This document shows positions 16,565-24,623 of a stretch of 64,000 nt of DNA, piece by piece. Positions within the stretch are counted from its first letter, which is position 1. Every line of letters starts with the position of its first letter. Position numbers and translations under genes: made by a program. The DNA comes from Actinocorallia herbida (GTDB lineage: Bacteria; Actinomycetota; Actinomycetes; Streptosporangiales; Streptosporangiaceae): the NCBI RefSeq assembly GCF_003751225.1, contig NZ_RJKE01000001.1, positions 1,984,001-2,048,000 of the forward strand, written 5' to 3'. The notes below the pieces were generated by a model. It searched no databases. It had not been told where the DNA came from and saw nothing but the letters and a program-made list of their open reading frames with translations.

Positions 16565-17662
16565 ATGCTGCTATTCCGGAGCAGGAGCGGATCCGTCGAC
16601 GAGGACGAGGCCGTGCGGTTCCTCGAGGAGTTCCACGCCGAGTCGGGCGCCGCGGCGCGGGCCCCGGCCCGGCAGCGGGCCGTCCGCGAGGAGATCCGGC
16701 GCACCGGAACCTACCGGCACACCCCCGAGGAGCTGGAGTACGGGGCGCGGGTCGCCTGGCGCAACAGCTCGCGGTGCATCGGCCGACTGTACTGGCGCAG
16801 CCTGCGGGTGCGCGACCGGCGCGGGGTCTCCTCTGGGGCGGAGATCGCCGCCGAGTGCGTCGAGCACCTGCGCGAGGCGACCAACGGCGGCCGGGTCCGG
16901 CCCGTCGTCACGGTCTTCGCCCCGGACGGGCCGGAGGCGCGCGCCCCCGTCATCCACAACGACCAGCTCATCCGGTACGCCGGATACCCCGGCCACCTCG
17001 GGGCGGGCACCGGCGATCCGGCAGGGGAACCGCTCACCCGGCTCGCCACCCGGCTCGGCTGGCGCGGCCGGGGCGGCGCGTTCGACGTGCTGCCCCTGGT
17101 CGTCGAGGGCCGCGGCGAGCCGGCCCGCTGGTTCGACCTGCCCGCCGACGCGGTGCTGGAGGTGCCGCTCGGCCATCCGGAGCTGGCGGCCTTCGCCGGG
17201 CTCGGGCTGCGCTGGTACGCGGTGCCCGCGGTCTCGAACATGACCCTGGAGATCGGCGGCCTCCGCTACCCCGCGGCCCCGTTCAACGGCTGGTACATGG
17301 GCACCGAGATCGGGGCGCGCAACCTCGCCGACACCGACAGGTACGACCTGCTCCCGGCCGTCGCCGACCTGCTCGGCCTGGACACCCGAGACGAGGCGAC
17401 GCTCTGGCGCGACCGCGCCATGGTCGAGCTGAACGTCGCGGTGCTGCACTCCTTCCGGAAGGCGGGGGTCACCATCACCGACCACCACACCGAGGCCCGC
17501 CGCTTCCTGTCCCACCTCGCCCGCGAGGAGCGCGCCGGCCGCGTGTGCCCGGCCGACTGGTCCTGGATCGTGCCGCCGCTGTCGGCGTCGGCCACCCCCG
17601 TCTTCCACCGGCTCTACCAGGACGCGGACCTGCGCCCGAACTACGTCCACCGCGCCCCCTGA
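16565..17662 (+). CDS. nos: Bacterial nitric oxide synthase, oxygenase domain
   Basis: The product has 365 residues, the length of stand-alone bacterial NOS. WRNSSRCIGRLYW carries the haem-thiolate Cys (about 71), and FNGWYMGTEIGARNL holds the Trp and the arginine-binding Glu (about 248). It converts L-arginine to citrulline and NO and needs a separate reductase; none is adjacent. I chose ATG 16565 because a purine run precedes it and NOS homology begins just after. The upstream stretch 16475-16515 is AT-richer than its surroundings and could hold the promoter. Confidence 0.93.
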   Translation: MLLFRSRSGSVDEDEAVRFLEEFHAESGAAARAPARQRAVREEIRRTGTYRHTPEELEYGARVAWRNSSRCIGRLYWRSLRVRDRRGVSSGAEIAAECVEHLREATNGGRVRPVVTVFAPDGPEARAPVIHNDQLIRYAGYPGHLGAGTGDPAGEPLTRLATRLGWRGRGGAFDVLPLVVEGRGEPARWFDLPADAVLEVPLGHPELAAFAGLGLRWYAVPAVSNMTLEIGGLRYPAAPFNGWYMGTEIGARNLADTDRYDLLPAVADLLGLDTRDEATLWRDRAMVELNVAVLHSFRKAGVTITDHHTEARRFLSHLAREERAGRVCPADWSWIVPPLSASATPVFHRLYQDADLRPNYVHRAP

Positions 17663-17777
17663 GCCCCGCCGGGCACGGTTGCGCACCACCCCGGTCACGG
17701 TCGCGCACAGGCCGTTGACACACTGGGACGGGTGCGGCCACGGTGTGCGGGAGCCGCCGGGGGGAAGGGAAACGATC

Positions 17778-17933
17778 ATGAAGGCACGCAGGGTCATCGG
17801 GGGCGCCGCCGCCCTAGCCGTCGCGGCAGGGGTCGGCTTCGCCTTCGGGTTCGCCAGCGTCAGCAAGGCCGCGCACACCGCGGCCTCGGACTGGACGGAC
17901 CACGACGCCATCGCCGAACTCGTCGAAGGCTGA
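17778..17933 (+). CDS. Small exported or membrane protein, 51 residues
   Basis: AAGGGA lies 8 bases before an ATG that opens a 51-codon frame: a basic start (MKARR), a hydrophobic helix (VIGGAAALAVAAGVGFAFGF) and a short acidic tail ending DHDAIAELVEG. A strong hairpin directly follows the stop. These signs support a real small gene. No family is recognised, and no function can be assigned. Confidence 0.6.
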   Translation: MKARRVIGGAAALAVAAGVGFAFGFASVSKAAHTAASDWTDHDAIAELVEG

Positions 17934-17937
17934 AAGA

Positions 17938-17978
17938 CGCGCGGCCCCGCCCGTCGGATGGACGGGCGGGGCCGCGCG
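17938..17978. terminator. Bidirectional terminator hairpin
   Basis: A perfect 18-bp GC-rich stem (17938-17955 with 17961-17978) closes a GGATG loop. It lies between the convergent small gene (ending 17933) and the FMNH2-dependent monooxygenase (ending 18005) and can serve both. No long T run follows, as is common in actinobacteria. Confidence 0.85.
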
Positions 17979-18004
17979 GTTCCCCCATCCCCATGGGCTT
18001 CGTG

Positions 18005-19081
18005 TCAGACGAGCGCGGGCGCCAGTCTGGGCAGCACGTTCTCGCCGATCCGGTAGGCCTCCTCCAGGTGCGGCCAGCCGGACAGGATGAACTCCTCGAT
18101 CCCCACCGCCGCGTACCCGCGCAGCAGCGTCGCGACCTCCTCGTGCGAGCCGACGAGCGCGGTGCCCGCGCCCTCGCGCACGAGGCCGACGCCCGCCCAC
18201 AGGCCGGGCGAGATCTCCAGGTCGCGGGTGTCGCCGCCGTGCAGGTCGGTCATCGCGCGCTGCGCGGTCGAGTCGAACCTGGCGAACCTGGCCTGCGCGG
18301 CCTCGATCCTGGCCGGGTCCATGCCCGCGAGCAGCTTGTCGGCCTCGCCCCACGCCTCGGCGGAGGTGTCGCGGCTGATGACGTGGACGCGCAGGCCCAC
18401 CCGCAGTTCGCGGCCCCGCGCCGCGGCCGCCGCCTTGAGCACCGCGACCTTCTTGCCGACGGCCGCGGGCGGCTCGCCCCAGGTGAGCGCGACGTCCACA
18501 TGCTCGGCGGCCACCTGGACGGCCGCGGGGGAGGACCCGCCGAAGTACAGCGGCGGGACCTGCTCCAGCGGGCTGCCCAGCCCGCCGCCCTCGATCCGGT
18601 AGTGCGCGCCGACGTGGTCGAACGGCACTCCGGTGAAGGAGCGGCGCAGGACGTCGAGGAACTCGGCGGTCCTGCCGTAGCGGGCGTCATGGTCGAGGAA
18701 GTCGCCGTAGGCGCGCTGCTCTACCGGGTCGCCGCCGGTGACGACGTTGAGCATCAGCCGTCCGCCGGAGATCTCCTGGAACGCCTGGACCTGCTGGGCG
18801 AGCAGCGTCGGCAGGGTGAACCCGGGCCGGAACGCGACGAGCAGTTTGATCCGCTCGGTGTGCTGGGCGACGGCGGCGCACACGATCCACGGGTCCGGGC
18901 AGCCCGCCCCGACGGGGGTGAGCACCGCCTCGAAGCCGGCGTCCTCGGCGGCACAGGCGACCTGCGACAGGTAGCGGACGTTCCCCGGCCGGCGGGAGGT
19001 ACGGCCGGTGTCCGTCGTCATGATCGCCGCGCGCACCTCGTTGCCGTCTCCGGTCGTCGGCAGGAACCAGTGGAAACGCAT
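18005..19081 (-). CDS. ssuD: FMNH2-dependent alkanesulfonate monooxygenase
   Basis: The protein has 358 residues of the bacterial luciferase-like family. MRFHWFLPTTGDG at the start, then VTGGDPVEQRAYGDFLDHDARYGRT in the middle and PPLYFGGSSPAA are SsuD hallmarks. It splits C-S bonds of sulfonates to release sulfite. It lies downstream of the three transporter genes, in the same direction and 57 bases after ssuB, so uptake and desulfonation form one operon for sulfur supply. The flavin reductase partner (SsuE) is not in the window. Confidence 0.9.
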   Translation of the reverse strand: MRFHWFLPTTGDGNEVRAAIMTTDTGRTSRRPGNVRYLSQVACAAEDAGFEAVLTPVGAGCPDPWIVCAAVAQHTERIKLLVAFRPGFTLPTLLAQQVQAFQEISGGRLMLNVVTGGDPVEQRAYGDFLDHDARYGRTAEFLDVLRRSFTGVPFDHVGAHYRIEGGGLGSPLEQVPPLYFGGSSPAAVQVAAEHVDVALTWGEPPAAVGKKVAVLKAAAAARGRELRVGLRVHVISRDTSAEAWGEADKLLAGMDPARIEAAQARFARFDSTAQRAMTDLHGGDTRDLEISPGLWAGVGLVREGAGTALVGSHEEVATLLRGYAAVGIEEFILSGWPHLEEAYRIGENVLPRLAPALV

Positions 19082-19138
19082 GGGCCGTGCTACCTCTCTT
19101 CAATCTCAGTCGTAATACTGGGGATTGCCCCGGTGAGC

Positions 19139-19909
19139 TTACGCCGCCGCGGCCCGGACCGCGGAGGCGATCTTGTCCCGGAACGCCGGCTGGTCGGGAT
19201 GCAGGTGCGGGTCGTCGGCGTACGGCAGCTCCGACGCCGCGTCGAGCACCACCCGGCCGGGCCGCTTGCTCAGCACCAGGACCCGGGTGCCGAGGTAGAC
19301 GGCTTCGTCGACACTGTGCGTGACGAACAGGACCGTCTTGCCCGTAGCCTGCCAGACCCGGCGCAGCTCCTCCTGAAGGCGCTCCCTGGTCAGCGCGTCG
19401 AGCGCGGCGAACGGCTCGTCCATCAGCAGGATCGCCGGGTCGGGGGCGAGCGCGCGGGCGATCGCCGCGCGCTGCTGCATCCCGCCCGACAGCTCGTAGG
19501 GCCTGCGCCCCGCCGCGTCGGCGAGGCCGACCAGCTCGAGCAGTTCCGCCGACCGGGCCCGCCGGGCCGCCTTCGGCAGCCCCTTGAGCCCGAACTCGAC
19601 ATTGCCGCGCACCGACAGCCACGGGAACAGCCGCGGCTGCTGGAAGACCACGCCCCGGTCGGGGCCCGGACCGGTCACCGGCGAGCCGGAGACCGCGACC
19701 TCGCCGCCGGTCGGCGCGGCGAACCCCGCGACCAGCCGCAGCAGGGTGCTCTTGCCGCACCCCGACGGCCCGACGATCGCGGTGAACGAGCCGGGCGCGA
19801 GGTCCGCGTCGATGTCGGCGAGCGCCGGGACCGGGTCGCGGCGCCCCCCGTAGACCAGGGAGACGCCGCGGAGGGTCACCGCGCCGCCGGCGTCAGCTGG
19901 CGAAGGCAT
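19139..19909 (-). CDS. ssuB: Taurine/sulfonate ABC transporter ATP-binding protein
   Basis: The product has 256 residues with Walker A GPSGCGKST, signature LSGGMQQRAAIARAL, Walker B AILLMDEPFAALD and switch VTHSVDEAVYLG, the set seen in SsuB/TauB. The start at 19909 overlaps the end of the binding-protein gene by 17 bases. It energises import through the permease encoded at 20951-21733. Confidence 0.9.
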   Translation of the reverse strand: MPSPADAGGAVTLRGVSLVYGGRRDPVPALADIDADLAPGSFTAIVGPSGCGKSTLLRLVAGFAAPTGGEVAVSGSPVTGPGPDRGVVFQQPRLFPWLSVRGNVEFGLKGLPKAARRARSAELLELVGLADAAGRRPYELSGGMQQRAAIARALAPDPAILLMDEPFAALDALTRERLQEELRRVWQATGKTVLFVTHSVDEAVYLGTRVLVLSKRPGRVVLDAASELPYADDPHLHPDQPAFRDKIASAVRAAAA

Positions 19910-20954
19910 CGGACAGGGCCTTGGTGGCCAGACCGGACTGGAACACCGACAGCTGCGGCACCGCGTCGATCTGGTTCTGCGCCTTGAGGAACTCGGCGGC
20001 GCTGAACAGGGTGTCGGCGAGCTTGCCGGGCGCCTCGGGGGTGCCGAGGTAGTCGGCGCCCTTCTGCTCGGCGCCGTCCAGCAGGACGAGCTGGTCGAGC
20101 TGGCGGCCCGCCTCGGCCGGGTCGAGGCTGAGCTCCTGGCCGATCGCGGCGGCGGCCGCGTCGTGGTCGGTGCGGGTCAGCTTGACCGCGCGGTCCTGCT
20201 GCTGGAGCCAGGTCTTGAGCGCCGCCGGGTACTTCTCGGCGAACTCGGTGCGCACGACGGCGAGGTCGGCGGTCACCTTGCCCTTGGCCGCGAGGTCCTT
20301 GCTGGAGATGAGGACCTTGCCGTCCTTCTCCAGCTCGCCCAGGACGGGCGTCCAGACGTAGGCCGCGTCGATGTCCCCGCGCGTCCAGGCGGCCTGGATG
20401 TCCTGCGGCTCGAGGTCGATGAGCTCCACGTCGGACTCGGCGAGGCCCGCGTCCTGGAGGGCGGCGAGCAGGCTGTAGTGCGACGTCGAGGAGAACGGCG
20501 TGGCGATCTTCTTGCCCTTGAGGTCGGTGATCGCCGCCGCGTCCTTGGCGACGAGCGCCTCGTTCTCCCCGATGACGTCGAAGATCCACGGAATCTGGTA
20601 GGCGATGTTCAGCGGCGCGGACAGGCCGCGGGTGACGGGGCTGCTGCCCGCGAGGCCGATGTCGACGGAGCCCGCGATGACCGCGGTGTTGACGTCGCCT
20701 CCCGAGTCGAACTTCGACCAGGTGATCTTGGTGTCGGGCAGCGCCTGCTCCAGCCACTTCTGGTTCTTCACGATGAGGTCGCCGTTGGGGATGAGCTGGT
20801 AGGCGACGCGCAGCTCCTTCGGCGTTCCGTCGGTGTTGGCGCCGCCGCCCTCTTCGGTGGAGGCGCAGCCGGCGAGGGCACCCAGGAGGAGCGCCGTGCC
20901 GGCGATGAGCGAGGTGAGCTTCACAGTGGTTCTCGACTTTCGGGGGAGGGTCAT
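19893..20954 (-). CDS. Taurine/sulfonate ABC transporter substrate-binding lipoprotein (TauA-like)
   Basis: The protein has 353 residues from ATG 20954, which overlaps the permease stop (ATGA). ALLLGALAGCAS is a lipobox. The mature part is an NMT1/TauA-type periplasmic-binding fold: LRVAYQLIPNGDLIVKN, ITWSKFDSGGDVNTAVIAGS and IGLAGSSPVTRGLS resemble TauA more than SsuA. It captures taurine or a similar sulfonate outside the membrane. SsuD at the end of the operon suggests a wider sulfonate range. Confidence 0.88.
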   Translation of the reverse strand: MTLPRKSRTTVKLTSLIAGTALLLGALAGCASTEEGGGANTDGTPKELRVAYQLIPNGDLIVKNQKWLEQALPDTKITWSKFDSGGDVNTAVIAGSVDIGLAGSSPVTRGLSAPLNIAYQIPWIFDVIGENEALVAKDAAAITDLKGKKIATPFSSTSHYSLLAALQDAGLAESDVELIDLEPQDIQAAWTRGDIDAAYVWTPVLGELEKDGKVLISSKDLAAKGKVTADLAVVRTEFAEKYPAALKTWLQQQDRAVKLTRTDHDAAAAAIGQELSLDPAEAGRQLDQLVLLDGAEQKGADYLGTPEAPGKLADTLFSAAEFLKAQNQIDAVPQLSVFQSGLATKALSDAFAS

Positions 20955-21733
20955 GCCCGGCCGCGCCAGGGCACGAGCTTGTGTTCGCCGTACTGAAGGA
21001 GGGCGTCGATGAGCAGGCCCGACGCCCCGATGACCAGCAGTCCGAGGACCACCACGTCCGACTGGTTGTAGCGCTGGGCGTCCCGGATCATCCCCCCGAT
21101 TCCCGGGACCCCGTTGACGGTCTCGGCCGCCACCACCGTGGTGTAGGCGACGCCGACCGCGACGCGCACGCCGGTCATGATCTCCGGCAGCGCCGACGGG
21201 AGCACGATCCGCCACGGCAGGGCCAGGCGCCCCGCGCCGAGCGACCGCGCCGCGTTCAGGTAGTCCTCGTGCACGCCCCGCACGGCGTCGGCCGTCGCCA
21301 CCGCGACGGGCGGCAGCGCCGCGACGAACAGGAGGACGACCTTGGGCGTCTCGTCGATGCCGAACCAGATGATGAGCAGGCTGAAGTAGGCGAGCGGCGG
21401 CAGCGTCCGCACGAACGTCACCAGGGGCCCGAGCAGTGCCCGGACCGTCGGGACCAGTCCGATGAACAGCCCGATGACGATGCCGCCGAGGATGCCGTAC
21501 AGGCTGCCGAGGATGATGCGCCGGAGGCTGATGCCCAGGTGCTCCCACAGCAGATGCCCGGCGTAGCCGCGCTGCCCGTTGTCCTGCACGGTGGAGGTCT
21601 CGATGAGCGCGTGCCAGACCGACGACGGCTTGGGCACGAACACCTCGGGCCAGATCCCGGCCGCCGCGACGGCCCACCAGAGCGCGAGCAGGGCGAGTAC
21701 CCCGCCCACGCGCAGCGCCACGCCTCGTGCCAC
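20951..21733 (-). CDS. Taurine/sulfonate ABC transporter permease (TauC/SsuC-like)
   Basis: The product has 260 residues with six or so hydrophobic segments. LLGPLVTFVRTLPPLAYFSL and ARSLGAGRLALPWRIVLPSA are conserved in TauC/SsuC, the latter being the EAA coupling loop. Start is GTG 21733 with AGGGAG about 8 bases upstream. It is first in the operon permease-binding protein-ATPase-monooxygenase. AT-rich DNA at 21750-21810 probably carries the promoter. Confidence 0.9.
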   Translation of the reverse strand: MARGVALRVGGVLALLALWWAVAAAGIWPEVFVPKPSSVWHALIETSTVQDNGQRGYAGHLLWEHLGISLRRIILGSLYGILGGIVIGLFIGLVPTVRALLGPLVTFVRTLPPLAYFSLLIIWFGIDETPKVVLLFVAALPPVAVATADAVRGVHEDYLNAARSLGAGRLALPWRIVLPSALPEIMTGVRVAVGVAYTTVVAAETVNGVPGIGGMIRDAQRYNQSDVVVLGLLVIGASGLLIDALLQYGEHKLVPWRGRA

Positions 21734-21811
21734 CGCGACCCCATCTCCCTACAAAACCAATCAAACAGGTCGGAAAAGAAGATACGGGCAGGGAAACGCT
21801 TTGTAAAGGCG

Positions 21812-21843
21812 GCGCCCTCCCGGCCGGGTGGCCGGGAGGGCGC
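21812..21843 (-). terminator. Terminator of the YceI/GT39 operon
   Basis: A perfect 14-bp stem (21812-21825 with 21830-21843) with a GGGT loop follows the YceI stop at 21862 in the minus direction, and a short T-rich stretch comes next on that strand. It separates this operon from the sulfonate operon promoter. Confidence 0.8.
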
Positions 21844-21861
21844 GGGGTTCGCGCGGACGCG

Positions 21862-22563
21862 TCAGCGGGTGAACTTGAGCAGGAACTCCACCTGGCCGTC
21901 GTCCTCCACCGAGATGCCGCCGAACGACGGGTTGGCGATGCCGTAGTCGGCGAACGTCACAGGGATCTGGCCCGCCACCTCGAAGGTGTCGGCGGCGGTC
22001 CGGGACGCGGTGACGGGGAACGTCACGGGCTGGGTCTTGCCTTTGAGGGTCAGCTCGCCCTTGGCCTCGGCATTGGCCTGGGCCCCGACGGCCGGGAGCG
22101 TGCCGAGCTCGATCGGCGAGGTGAGCTTGAACGTCGAGGTCGGGAACTGGCCGACGCTCATGATCCGGCCCTGGAACTGGGCGTCGCGGCGCTCCTGGTC
22201 GCTCTTGACGCCCGCCATCTGCACGGTGAACGAGCCCTCGTTCACCGTGCTCCCGGTGATGGTCAGGTCGCCGGTGACGTCGTCGGTGCGGCCGACCGCC
22301 TCCACGCTCTGGCCGAACAGCACCTCCTTGACGCGGTAGCCGGCCTGCGACCCCGTGCCGACCTTCCAGGCGCCGTCGGCCGAGGCGGCCGCACCGGCCT
22401 CACCGGCCGCGCCCGCCGCCGCGGCGGACGGGCTCGCGCTGCCGACGCTGAGCTTCTCCGGGGCGTCCCCTTCGATGAACCGCGTGTAGACGAACGGGGC
22501 GACGACGAATCCGAGAAAGAGTACGCCGACGACGCCGACGACCCACCATGTCCATTTCTTCAC
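21862..22563 (-). CDS. Membrane-anchored YceI-family protein
   Basis: The protein has 233 residues from GTG 22563 (GGAG upstream). One membrane helix at the N-terminus (WTWWVVGVVGVLFLGFVVAP) is followed by an Ala-rich linker and an extracellular YceI lipocalin-like domain (VGYRVKE-type start, SFTVQMAGVKSDQERRD, GELTLKGKTQPVTFPV, FADYGIANPSFGGISVEDDG). YceI domains bind polyisoprenoid or amphiphilic lipids. It follows the GT39 gene by 13 bases, so a link between lipid-linked sugars and this protein is possible. Confidence 0.88.
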   Translation of the reverse strand: MKKWTWWVVGVVGVLFLGFVVAPFVYTRFIEGDAPEKLSVGSASPSAAAAGAAGEAGAAASADGAWKVGTGSQAGYRVKEVLFGQSVEAVGRTDDVTGDLTITGSTVNEGSFTVQMAGVKSDQERRDAQFQGRIMSVGQFPTSTFKLTSPIELGTLPAVGAQANAEAKGELTLKGKTQPVTFPVTASRTAADTFEVAGQIPVTFADYGIANPSFGGISVEDDGQVEFLLKFTR

Positions 22564-22576
22564 GAACGAATCTCCA

Positions 22577-24472
22577 TCAGGCGAGGGCGTATACCGTGGT
22601 TCCAACGATCTGCGCGGCCTCGTAGTTCGCGGCCACCCAGTCGGCGATGCGCTGCGCTTCGTCGCTCCCATGCTCTGAAGAACCGAACATCGAACTCTCT
22701 ATGAAGTAATGGATCTTGCCTTGGGCGACAAGTTCCTTGAACCGCGCGAGCGTCGGGGCGGGGTCGGTGCCGTTGAACCCGCCGATCGCCATCACCGGCT
22801 CGCCCGAGCCGAGCTGATAGCCCGCCGCGTTGTTCGACCCGATGACCGCCGCGGCCCAGGTGTAGTCGCCGGCGTCGGCGCGGAGCGCCGCGACGAGCTC
22901 GGCCCCGGGCTCCGGCGCGGTGAGCAGCCCGGCGGCGCCGCGCATTCCGCCGCCGTCCGCGCCGCGCATTCCGGCGCCTCCACCGAAGCCGCCGCCTCCG
23001 CCGAAGCCCGCGGCAGGTCCGCCGCCGCCTCCGCCGAAGCCGCCGGCCTGCGGGAACCCGCCCCCGGGACGTCCGGAGAAGCCGTTGTCCGCGGTGGGCC
23101 CGGCCGACGGGATCGCGCCGGTGTGCGCGGTGGCCGCGGTGTCCACGGCGTAGGCGACGGGCCCGGCGAGGCCCGCGAGCAGCGCCCCCACCACCCCGAC
23201 GGCCAGGGCGCGGCCCCGGCCGAGCAGCAGCAGGGCCGCGACCAGCCCCGCGGCGACGACGGCCCAGCGCAGCCACGGCACGAAGTCGGGCGTCCGGCCG
23301 AGCAGGGCGTACCCCCACACGGCGGTCACCGCGGCCGTCGCCGAGAGCACCTCGCGCCGCCGCAGGCAGACCGCCACCCCCATGCCGACGAGCGCCGCGA
23401 CGGCCGGGGCCAGCGCGACGGCGTAGTAGGCGTGGAAGATCCCCCGCATGAACGAGAAGACCAGGCCCGTCGTCACCAGCCAGCCGCCCCAGAGCGCGAA
23501 GGAGAACCTGGCCGCCCCGCGCGTCACGATGAGGCCGGTGACCAGGAGGATGAGCGCGGCCGGGACCAGCCAGGAGACCTGGCCGCCCAGCTCGGAGGCG
23601 AAGATCCGGCCGAGGCCCGCCTGCTGGTCGAGGTTGCCGAGGCCGCCGTAGTCGGCGCCGTTGAGCCGCCCGATCCCGTTGTAGCCGAACGCCAGCTCCA
23701 GCACCGAGTTCCCCTGCGAGCCGCCGATGTACGGCCGCGAAGAGGCGGGGACCAGGGCGACCGCGGCGATCCACCAGCCCGCGCCCGCGATCATCGCCGC
23801 GCCCGCGCCGAGCAGCTGGCCCAGCCGTCGTTTGACCGATCCGGGGGCGAAGAGCACCCAGGCCAGGGCGAATCCGGGCAGCACCAGGAACGCCTGGAGC
23901 ATCTTGGCGAGGAAGGCCAGCCCCACCAGGGCGCCCGCGATCAGCAGCCAGCGGGTCGAGCCCTCGGGGTAGGCCCGCACGACCGCGTAGGCGGCGGCGA
24001 CCAGCAGCAGGACGAGCAGCGCGTCAGGGTTGTTGAACCGGAACATCAGCGCGGCCACCGGCGTGGTGGCCAGCGCGGCCCCGGCGACGAGGCCGCCCGC
24101 CGCCGCGGCCCGCGGCGTGACCGTGCCGGCCAGCGCCCGGCGGACCGCCGCGTACAGCAGCGCCACGGCCGCGACGCCCTCCGCGGCCTGCGGTGCGAGG
24201 ACGCTCCAGGAGTTCACCCCGAACACCCGGGCCGCCAGCACCATCGGCCACAGCGCCAGCGGCGCCTTGTCGACGGTGATCGCGCCCGCCGCGTCCGTCG
24301 CGCCGAAGAACATGGCGCTCCAGCTCTCCGCCCCCGCCTGCACGGCCGCCGAGTAGTAGGCGTTGGCCCACCCTGACGCGCCCAGCCCCCAGAGGTAGAG
24401 CACGCCCGTCGCGGCCAGTAGCACGGCCAGAGACGGGCGTGCCCACCTGGGCTCCCCTGCGCTTCTCCCCAT
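22577..24472 (-). CDS. GT39-family membrane glycosyltransferase (ArnT-like) with Gly-rich loop
   Basis: The product has 631 residues. SGWANAYYSAAVQAGAESW near residues 33-52 and TVDKAPLALW carry the acidic residues of GT39/GT83 enzymes, followed by about a dozen membrane helices. A low-complexity Gly-rich stretch (about 470-520, GGFPQAGGFGGGGGG and related) leads to a soluble C-terminal domain ending in YEAAQIVGTTVYALA. These enzymes move a sugar from a polyprenyl-phosphate donor to an extracytoplasmic acceptor. Acceptor and sugar are unknown. The YceI protein is its operon partner. Confidence 0.88.
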   Translation of the reverse strand: MGRSAGEPRWARPSLAVLLAATGVLYLWGLGASGWANAYYSAAVQAGAESWSAMFFGATDAAGAITVDKAPLALWPMVLAARVFGVNSWSVLAPQAAEGVAAVALLYAAVRRALAGTVTPRAAAAGGLVAGAALATTPVAALMFRFNNPDALLVLLLVAAAYAVVRAYPEGSTRWLLIAGALVGLAFLAKMLQAFLVLPGFALAWVLFAPGSVKRRLGQLLGAGAAMIAGAGWWIAAVALVPASSRPYIGGSQGNSVLELAFGYNGIGRLNGADYGGLGNLDQQAGLGRIFASELGGQVSWLVPAALILLVTGLIVTRGAARFSFALWGGWLVTTGLVFSFMRGIFHAYYAVALAPAVAALVGMGVAVCLRRREVLSATAAVTAVWGYALLGRTPDFVPWLRWAVVAAGLVAALLLLGRGRALAVGVVGALLAGLAGPVAYAVDTAATAHTGAIPSAGPTADNGFSGRPGGGFPQAGGFGGGGGGPAAGFGGGGGFGGGAGMRGADGGGMRGAAGLLTAPEPGAELVAALRADAGDYTWAAAVIGSNNAAGYQLGSGEPVMAIGGFNGTDPAPTLARFKELVAQGKIHYFIESSMFGSSEHGSDEAQRIADWVAANYEAAQIVGTTVYALA

Positions 24473-24623
24473 GGTCAGGAGAGTAGGCAGCGCGGATGAG
24501 AACCCGATGAGACCTCCGTCACGTGTTTCTCACCGGCGGACGCCCGGCCTTCTCACGTGGGATTCACCTGGTTCTCACGGACCCGACGGACAGTGGATCT
24601 CGGGGCAAGGGAGGGAGAACGCC

